64,000 bases of DNA from Podocnemis expansa (taxonomy: Eukaryota; Chordata; Testudines; Podocnemididae). This document shows positions 56,317 through 64,000 of this stretch, piece after piece; the stretch's first letter is position 1; each line of letters begins with the position of its first letter. The position numbers were made by a program, and so were the translations under genes. The notes beneath the pieces are model-generated. The model made no database searches. It saw only the letters and a list, made by a program, of their open reading frames with translations, and was not told where the DNA came from. The DNA is taken from positions 134,705,512 to 134,769,511 of the forward strand of contig ML681963.1 of NCBI GenBank assembly GCA_007922195.1, read 5' to 3'.

Positions 56317-57194
56317 ATCTAAGGTACAGCGTATTGAAGCCTATTCATGGACTTGCATCTCAAATATTCTATCAGGCTAAATTAATTTACCTTTACAATA
56401 TATGTAGAAAGAGCTGTCCTTACTAACAAACATTAATCTAGAAAAATTCAAAATGTCATAATTCTTGAGCCAGATTTTCAAAGCAAAAATTAAGTTTTAA
56501 TAAGATACAAGATTGCTCAGCCATGTGCTTGTTTGTATGAATTTCTCCCTCCCCAACAACAAAGCACAACAGCATTCTCTTATGTTTTTTTAAAGTGACA
56601 GAAAACAATACTGAACAAAAGCAGGATGTAGTATGGATGTGGAAAATAACATGAATGCAATTTACATCAAAATCAATAACAAATCAATTTAGTGAAACTG
56701 AATTAGCTTGGCAAAGCATTATTACATTCCACTATCTTAATTACAGAAATGATTATGCAACAGAGGACCCACTGTTGAAATCTAATTGAATGTGTGTGCC
56801 TACTACAATGAAAGTACCACCTTCTGATCAATAAGCTGCTCTTTAGCTTGATTTTCACTCATCTCAACTGGTGACCCATTTTCCTTATTTAAAAAGTGCT
56901 TTAGCAGTCATATCTGTAGCAACTCATTTACTCAAGTATCTGATCTCTCAGTTAGAGACAGACACATTCAAGATCTGCAGAATGAATAAACAGATTGACA
57001 GAGCCAGGCAGGTACCCTGAAGTCAACTACTACAGGAGAAGTCCAAGAAAGAAAATATCACAATGCCTCTAAGTCATCACCTACAATCCCCAAGTCAGAC
57101 CTCTACAGCACATCCTCAGAGATCTACAGCCTATTCTATAAGACAATCCTTCACTCTTTCAAGCCTTGGGAGACAGACCTCTCCTCGCTTACAA

Positions 57195-57675
57195 ACAGTC
57201 CCCCAACCTTAAACAGATACTTATCAGCAACTACAGACCTAACAACAGAACCATTAGAGCAGGCACATATCCCTGAAACAAACCACGCTGCCAACTTTGC
57301 CCACATACCTGCACAAAAGACACTATTAGAGGATCTAATAAAACCAGCTGCTCCATCAAAGGATCATTCACCTGCCATCATGTGCCAGAAATGCCCCCCT
57401 GCCTTATATATTGGACAAACAGGACAGTCTCTGTGCAAATGAATAAATAGGCACAAATCTGACATCACAAATCACAACATTCTAAAACCTGTGGGTCAGC
57501 ATTTCCATCTTCCTGATCACTCCATTAACGATTTCCTAATTGCAGTGCTCAGAGAGCTGAATACCAGATCAAGGCTTCAAAGAGAAGCTGCTGAGATCAA
57601 ATTTATTTGCAAATTCATTCGCTTTGCTTCAGGACTTAATAGGGACATCGGATTTTTCTCTCATTACAACAGATG
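57195..57675 (+). pseudogene. PLE linker and GIY-YIG endonuclease
   Basis: The linker reads PNLKQILISNYRPNNRTIRA, then a stop, KPRCQLCPHTC and SCSIKGSFTC, giving the cysteine/histidine pattern typical of the Penelope linker. The nuclease follows in another frame as PAIMCQKCPPALYIGQTG, LCK, a stop, INRHKSDITNHN and KPVGQHFHLPDHSINDF, with EIKFICKFIRF further on. The YIG half-motif is intact, while the first tyrosine region is lost to a small deletion after GSFTC. The domain would make target nicks in an active element; this one is dead. Confidence 0.84.
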
Positions 57676-57825
57676 ATTTGACCTCATCTCCCTCTGCATG
57701 CTGTTCCTCCACTGTTTGAATCTTTACAACTGTTTTGATTTGCTGTTACAGCGTGACCTGTTCCCCTTGACTTACACTTCCTTGCATTTATTTCCTCCTA
57801 TTCTGTAAGTTCCTTCATCTTTAAA

Positions 57826-57867
57826 GCATCTGACAGAGTGAGATTTTTCTCCCACAAAAGCTCATGC
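57826..57867 (+). ncRNA. Degraded hammerhead-like motif in PLE end
   Basis: CTGACAG replaces CTGATGA, and CAAAAG replaces CGAAAG, so both core strands are mutated although helix II (GTGAGA/TCCCAC) is nearly kept. Probably inactive. Confidence 0.5.
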
Positions 57868-58365
57868 AACAAATATATGTTAGTGTTTAAGTGCCACAGG
57901 ACTCCTTATAGTCTCATTTACTATGTATTCAGTGAGAAGTAGTCAGGGCACATGCACTTTATTAGACCTCCATTGTCTATGTTATTGTACAAAAATGGAA
58001 ACTAGGGCTAAAAATAGATTTTCAGGTATAAGCTAAAATATCACTATTAACACTGACCCAAGTAGGGACAGAACATCTGTCAGCAAAATAACTGATATCA
58101 AATCAGTGGATTTACACCACCATGAATTGCCACAACAGGCCAGCATTTTGAGGTAATTTCATAAGACAAAGTGATATTGACTCAGCACCACCTGGTGTTG
58201 GTAATCAGAAAATCTGAGACTCTTTCCTGCCTTTCCCTATTGAGAAACAAATGCATGCATGTTTTTTAAAGGGAAAAATCCTTCTCTCCAGGAGAGAATA
58301 GATTGTGAAAACAGTTTTTAACACACACCAGAGGTGATCCAATAAAGTATGCTGATGCATGAATG

Positions 58366-58822
58366 CAGTCTTCAACCAGTGTGCCATGAGAACCATCCAA
58401 GTATGCTGTGAAGTTCTGTACAAAGGTAACGTAAATCAATGTAAAACATTGTTTCATCTTAAGCAATATTCTATCCAACCAAAATTACAACTCCTAAAAC
58501 TAATGACAATTAATCATCAAATTAAAAGCGAGGTATTAATCTTTTTCGATTCTAAAATGTCAGCATTTGAAACACAAGTATCCAAAAGGCAAAGTGAGAT
58601 GGCATGCATTTTTTTCAGTGGATTTGATACATTAATGCATTTGATCCCTTTTTGGCTTGTAGTATGCACTATGCTGCAAACCTACCTAGTAAGACTGTAA
58701 CCACAATAAACGTAAGTAAATGTGACATTTATGAGCAAACAATTCAACTGAAAAAAGTGGGTGTGCCATAGAATTGTTTGTCTCATTGAAGTGTGCCATA
58801 CTACTGAAAAGATTGGGAACTG
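58366..58822. mobile_element. Probable hAT-like relic
   Basis: The left end CAGTCTTCAACCAGTGTGCC and the right end GAAAAGATTGGGAACTG are loosely inverted. GTGTGCCAT occurs just inside both. Flanking target sequence does not match clearly. The 113-codon plus-strand frame inside has no recognisable domain. Confidence 0.55.
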
Positions 58823-61800
58823 CCACGCAGTTATATGTTTTAAAAAACTGCACTTGACAATCTCCAGCCGGGATTGGCAAAAGCTAATAAATTCCAATGC
58901 CTGACAAACACCAACATCACAACTTTCAAATAGTACTGTTAACAGGAGCTGAATGGCTCAGATTCCACACAGTATGTTGTGATTTATCTTATCCAGTCTT
59001 GACCTTGGGAAACAATATGAGTGTGTTGTGTTTGTTTTCTTACATGAAGATTTATCTGCTATATTCTCTAATAAGCAGGCTGGACTGCAACATCAACTTC
59101 TGTTTTAGTTAAGCTTTCATCTTAAAAGCATTTCTAATCTTTATGAGTATAAACATAATATTCCAAAGGAATTCAGGGTAGTGCTGTGTTCCCTAGTCTG
59201 CCCATATCTCCAGTGCATGTTCTGGGACTGATAACTTTCAAAAACAGCAGCAGAGAACACTAACAAAATATGGGTTCACTTCTCAGTTTCTTTTCAGCAA
59301 CTGGGTAGTAAGGCACGAAACAAAACAGGCATGTTAATTTCAATCTGTCTCTTCTTGCTCCTAGAAGAAAACACAATAAACCTGTTCACCTGGCAGGACA
59401 AGGCAAAAAAAAGGACAGGACAATAGCAGTGTAAAAAAATGCAGCCTCCTAAGGCAGTAGCTAAGAGAGTGAGAACAACAATTAGCTCCATCACCAGCAC
59501 CACCGCCAGTTAGGATCTAGGCTAGAGTGCATGGGGGAAAAAAGTGAGAAAGCTTTTTATTCTTTTCCAGCAGCCACAATTAGAAAGCTGGGTAAGGAAG
59601 TGTCAAATTTACCTGACACCTAACCAGCCAGAAAGCAAGGTCACTAGGTCTGATTCTGTTAAGATTCCTTTCCTAGTACATGGTAATGGAGATGGACCAT
59701 TCTAGACCAACACCATTCTCCTTCCCCTCCTTCCCAACTCTTATACCAGGATTTGGTATGTTAGTGTCTCCATTTATCAAACCCTTTGTTAAATGACGCA
59801 GTTTCAGAAGGGTATTTAAACTGTAAATTTTATGATCATGATGGCCATCACAGACGTACGTAATCCAGTATATTAAGATAAGTAGCTCTTCATCTACCAC
59901 TCTTCCATACCATAAGAGATGCAATGGAAGGACCTACATTTTGTTATTCAGATTTTTAAAAGCAGTTCAGGGGTTCACCGTTTCATCCTTTCCATTTACT
60001 AAAAACACAGCAGTCACAATGAAATGAAACTGATGAGTAACAAGAGTAGGCAATAAGTGATGCTCTTATATAGATATCTATGTCATAGTTAAACAATTAA
60101 ACATTCATCTATACTCAAAATTGGCTTAAAATTATTTTATCTGTACAGTATGTCAGGATACCCCTAAAAATATTATGGCTATCTTTGACCCAAACTACAT
60201 CATCAATGAATCCTACAGACTAACCTTCTCAGTTCATGAGATCATCCACTTCCACTTCATGTGACAGTGGATTTCATTTTAGAAATTATTTATTAACCCC
60301 ATGAAGAAGCATTGCTTAGCACTGCAGTGCTTCAGTCTTTTAAATCTGCAATAACCACTGAAAAGTCTTTCCTCTGAAGAATTGTCCACTGCTATTTATA
60401 CTTCATTAACTATATTCAATTCTTGCCTGCAGGCATTCCATTTTAAGAACAGCATGTCTCTTTACAAGAATGATCTTTGCAGCATTTCAAATGAAGCCAT
60501 AATAGATTTTAGCACAATTCTAAATTATTACTACATGCAATTATAAAGACCTCCATCATCATAATGCTTTAGATTAATAAGGGGACATGTTTCCTGCAGC
60601 TGGTAATCACCTATTCTGGGGGGGGGGGGGCGGAAAAGGATAAGCATAGAGTAAACAAACCAGAACACCAAAAACCAGAAATTTGAATACAAATGAATCA
60701 AGGCACATCACGCAAAATTAAACACAACCAGACTTTCGATTCTCATCTTTCTGGCAGGATCAAACTCCAGGAGTGAGGACGCACCTAACAAGATTACTGT
60801 ACTGCAGGCTAAATTGTGTCTTCAAACTCATGACCAAAAGATAAACATTCATGTTAACTTTTATTAAAATGTTTTCTGTCCATTAAGTTTTGAGGTTTTG
60901 GACATAAAAGTGAACTTTTATTTGTGGAATTATCATTTGTTGCACCTTTCAAAAACTTCTGAGCTCCCTGTAATATAACATTTCACTTACTAGAAACTCA
61001 GAAGGGCCTTCAACAGACAATGTTTTAAATAGTTTTGCATGTTTCCATTGGAAATTCAAATATGTATTCCTTAATAAACTTATTTGCAATTCTACTTGGT
61101 AAAGTCTACATAATTCTGTAATGTCTTACCTTCCCTATTTCCAGAATACTATAGATAACTTGAACTAATGAAAATGCACTGTACTTAAAGGCTAGGTGGC
61201 AGAAGTAATTGTATTAGATTAACTTCAAGATAGGTTTGCTCTTTTAGACACTGAACATATTTGCAGAAATGCCACGTCCTTTTTTTTTTTAATAAAGTTT
61301 ATGCAGAAGAACAAGAAATGATTAGGGAGAGAATAAAAAAAGCCATTGAAATGAGTGAAATTTCATAGAGAATCTTGTTTAAAAAAAACAAATTTGAGGT
61401 TGCAGAAAATTCAGAAGAAGGCTGACTGAATATCACACACTGGGGAGTGGCTGACTTACATTTTTAGATGAAAAACAGTCAATGGAAATGTGATAAAGCA
61501 AAAATCTTTTAAAACTGATATGACTAATCCACTCTACCTTCATTACCTGAAAATTCTCCTTAAACCTGTTAGAATATTCAGTCATCCCCCCAACAGCAGG
61601 GGCATGGCATTAATGAATTCAAACAAGATACCTTCTTTGATCAAATCAAGCATAATTTAATTAATAGGAATGACATTTTAAAGCATTTAAAGATAGTTAA
61701 AATACCCAAAAGTTAAACTAATACCCTAAACCTGGCAAAATTCAGGACTGGAAGTGAGAGAAAAAGAGCTTTACTGACACTGGTAAGGAACATTTTGTAT

Positions 61801-63659
61801 CACCTACACCTTGCTAGGAAACTACAATCCTGACAGACTAGGACCTGGCCTCAGTAACACTTGCTTTTGTGAGTCTGGACATGTCTGGACTACAGCAAAG
61901 CAATATCCAAACACGAAATGCTCAACTCTTCAGAAACTACACCTAAATACAGAATACTGCAACATAGCTCCTCAGCAACAGTACAGGCATAACAAATCTG
62001 TCATCTGTTCTGTACACAGCTTGGCGCAGAATATCAAGTCATGTTCAAGGTCTTGGGCCTTTTCTCCATGGTGCTCAATGGCCTGGGCCCAACCTATCCA
62101 AAATGGCACCTATTACTCCACTACTGTCAGCAATTCCACACCTCACAATCAAACTTTCTATCACGAGGGTAAAAATTCATCTGTGCAGGAAAATGAGCTT
62201 CCCCAGAGGCCAGTCCAAGATGACAGAACAAACTTCCACAAAAACTAAAGACTATCACACACTTCACATCTGTCAGCTTCAAATGCAAGGCATGTTTCTT
62301 GAACCTTGCTTTCTCCACTTAATCCAAAACCAAAGCACTACCCAAACAAAACACTATACTCCATGCACAATTTAAAATACTCACTACTTCATATTTGCCT
62401 TCACATGCAAATGATTTACATCAGTAGAAACAAGTTTTTCTCTGTGGGTGACAAATCTCCAAATCAGAAAGCTTTAGTAGAAGTGATAATGCATTTGAGA
62501 AGTTGTTTTCAGACACGCAACATTTAAGTTCAATTGATCAGACGAGTTTTGTCTCCATTTAAGAAAAGTAGATAAATTCCTTAAGCAATGATCATACAAA
62601 ACATATTACAGTAAATGTCTTTGTAATGATACTGCAAGATTTTGACATGGTGGGAGCATGTACTCTTTATTGACTATTTAGTATTCCAACTCTCACAAAG
62701 TGTGTACTACTCACAATTTGGTAAGTGGATTTTAATTTGTTGCCTAATTTCTTTAGCTACCTCAATGGCCTTTACTGAATGCTTTCCAGCAGTATACATG
62801 TATTATACTACATAGCAACCGAACACTAAAGAAACTAGAGTTTACCCATTAGTGGTACTGAAAGAAAACGATCTACCCACTCCAAGTGGGATCCCACTTG
62901 GTCCTGCTCTTAAGCTGACAAGATAAGAAGGTGCAATGCCACATAACGCTCCTAGAAAACAGATGGATATATTTAGGGTTTTTTAGAAAATATTTACTCA
63001 AACAATATGAAATGAGACTACCGTAAGTCCCTCTTATACTGTCAGCTGTCACAATGCCATGTATTTTACCACAGATCCTACGTAGATGAAATCTAAACAG
63101 AAATATTTCTAACTTGTTCATCATTCAAGGAGACTTTTCAGAAGTTAATAAAAAAGCCAATAAAAGAAAATATTTACTAAGGGTATATGATAACAAAAGT
63201 TTATAAAAAAGTATAGTCATAATTAAACAGCAATGACTAGACTGGGTATTTAAAAAAGGAGTATGAACAAAAAGGAAAAGATTCTCCAAGAAAAACAAAC
63301 AAAAGATTTAGCCAAGAGCTCAAAGGAAAAAAACATTATGAATCATATTCCAGTATCCAATTTTTAGCCAACAGAGATACCTTGCTTGGCTCTAAAGAAA
63401 AGGGAGAATGATTTTTTTTTTTTATACCTTCACTAGTTTACAATCAGAAAAATGGAAAGTCATTGCATTACTAAACATACACAGAAAGTAATGATCTGAA
63501 CCACTGTTTAACTTACATTAGCTATTAAGAGTTAATCCCCTGGTAATATTCAAATGAGCAAAGGCACCTGAAAAATAAAAACAGCATTCTTCCAATTATT
63601 CTATACTACATTTGGTTGCTTTACTTGTCATTCCCCATCTTCACACATATGACAAAATG
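58823..63659. other. Unassigned A/T-rich DNA
   Basis: No gene, RNA or repeat family could be supported. A G-run of about 12 lies near 60,618 and a T-run near 61,280. The 145-codon plus-strand frame at 61,811-62,248 has no known domain. Confidence 0.4.
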
Positions 63660-63740
63660 GTACTGTCTCCCACGAAAGCTCAAGTGACAAATACATTTGC
63701 TAGTCTTTGAAAGTGCCACAGGACTCCTCACTTGTCACTG
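63660..63740 (+). mobile_element. PLE tail fragment
   Basis: CTCCCACGAAAGCTCAAGTG, then TTTGCTAGTCTTTGAAAG and GCCACAGGACTCCTC match the PLE end. It is truncated within helix II of the hammerhead-like motif. Confidence 0.78.
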
Positions 63741-64000
63741 ATATTCTATAAATTCACCAACATGCTAGAGATATTCATGTCCTTTCTCATAACCTTTCAT
63801 GTGGCAACTTCAAAAAATATAGAAATGAACTACATCGAATTTATCTCCATTGATTTTATTGCTGTCACAATTTGCCCCAAAGTGTTAAATGACCATGGTC
63901 TTGTTCATTCTGCCTTTCAAATTCAAATTCTTTATGAGAATGCTAGACTTTTTTTTTTTTTCCCAATTTCCTTCCCACAGGGAGCAGGGCCCTAGACTCT

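Larger units (their letters stand above)
57000..57910 (+). mobile_element. 5'-truncated Penelope-like element
   Basis: From the RT C-terminal side the segment runs through the linker and GIY-YIG nuclease to one terminal repeat ending with the PLE tail GTTAGTGTTTAAGTGCCACAGG at 57,885-57,905. It is parallel in order to the PLE at 23,730-26,194, but on the plus strand and lacking the RT core. Upstream sequence joins unassigned DNA without a clear boundary. Confidence 0.82.

Noticed and set aside
1..64000. Endogenous retrovirus
   Set aside because: No gag-protease-pol-env arrangement or retroviral RT was seen. All RT matches are CR1, DIRS or Penelope type, and the TG...CA segment at 8,867-9,565 has no attached coding region.
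1..64000. CRISPR array, bacterial operon or other prokaryotic system
   Set aside because: No spaced direct repeats, operon-like packed genes or ribosome-binding sites exist; the content is vertebrate repeats.

Overview
The window looks like intergenic or intronic DNA from a sauropsid, most likely a turtle. The basis is the repeat mix: CR1 LINEs ending in CR1-type 3' tails, a tRNA-derived SINE with a CR1-like tail, DIRS (tyrosine-recombinase) retrotransposons, Penelope-like elements (PLEs) whose ends carry a hammerhead-like motif, and many hAT-type elements with 8-bp target duplications. A softshell or related cryptodire would fit, but the species cannot be fixed from sequence alone. I found no intact host gene, no functional tRNA or rRNA gene and no CRISPR array. 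Every convincing protein match belongs to a mobile element, and all of these are damaged.

Layout. 1-1,613: G-rich hAT-like sequence. 1,614-4,530: unassigned A/T-rich DNA. 4,536-4,870: an inverted-repeat DIRS-type terminus followed by unassigned sequence to about 7 kb. 7,102-9,565: a short hAT, a CR1 3' end split by another hAT, and an LTR-like repeat. 10,452-11,165: CR1 ORF2 fragment. 12,548-12,665: tRNA-SINE. About 12,855-20,380: DIRS copy 2 (minus strand), broken by three hAT elements, one of which holds a PLE end. About 21,421-29,882: DIRS copy 1 (minus strand) with inverted terminal repeats, an internal complementary region, gag, RT/RNase H and tyrosine recombinase, interrupted by a PLE at 23,730-26,194. 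30,086-31,798: two non-autonomous DNA elements. 31,800-41,890: mostly unassigned A/T-rich DNA. 41,890-45,017: the best CR1 copy (endonuclease plus RT, three lesions). 45,146-47,690: small DNA elements and PLE relics, including a hAT inserted in a PLE nuclease domain and a foldback pair of PLE ends. 49,886-56,316: scattered hAT elements and a tRNA-Lys-like retropseudogene. About 57,000-57,910: a PLE 3' part with its zinc-ligand and GIY-YIG region. 58,366-64,000: one hAT relic, a PLE tail and unassigned DNA.

The parts do not form a host pathway. They record a layered insertion history: DIRS elements were hit by a PLE and by hATs, and one of those hATs was itself hit by a PLE end. The most informative signals are the DIRS terminal architecture, the inverted PLE ends and the recurring hammerhead-like core in PLE ends. 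All coordinates for element edges were read by eye and may be off by a few bases, more at the degraded edges.
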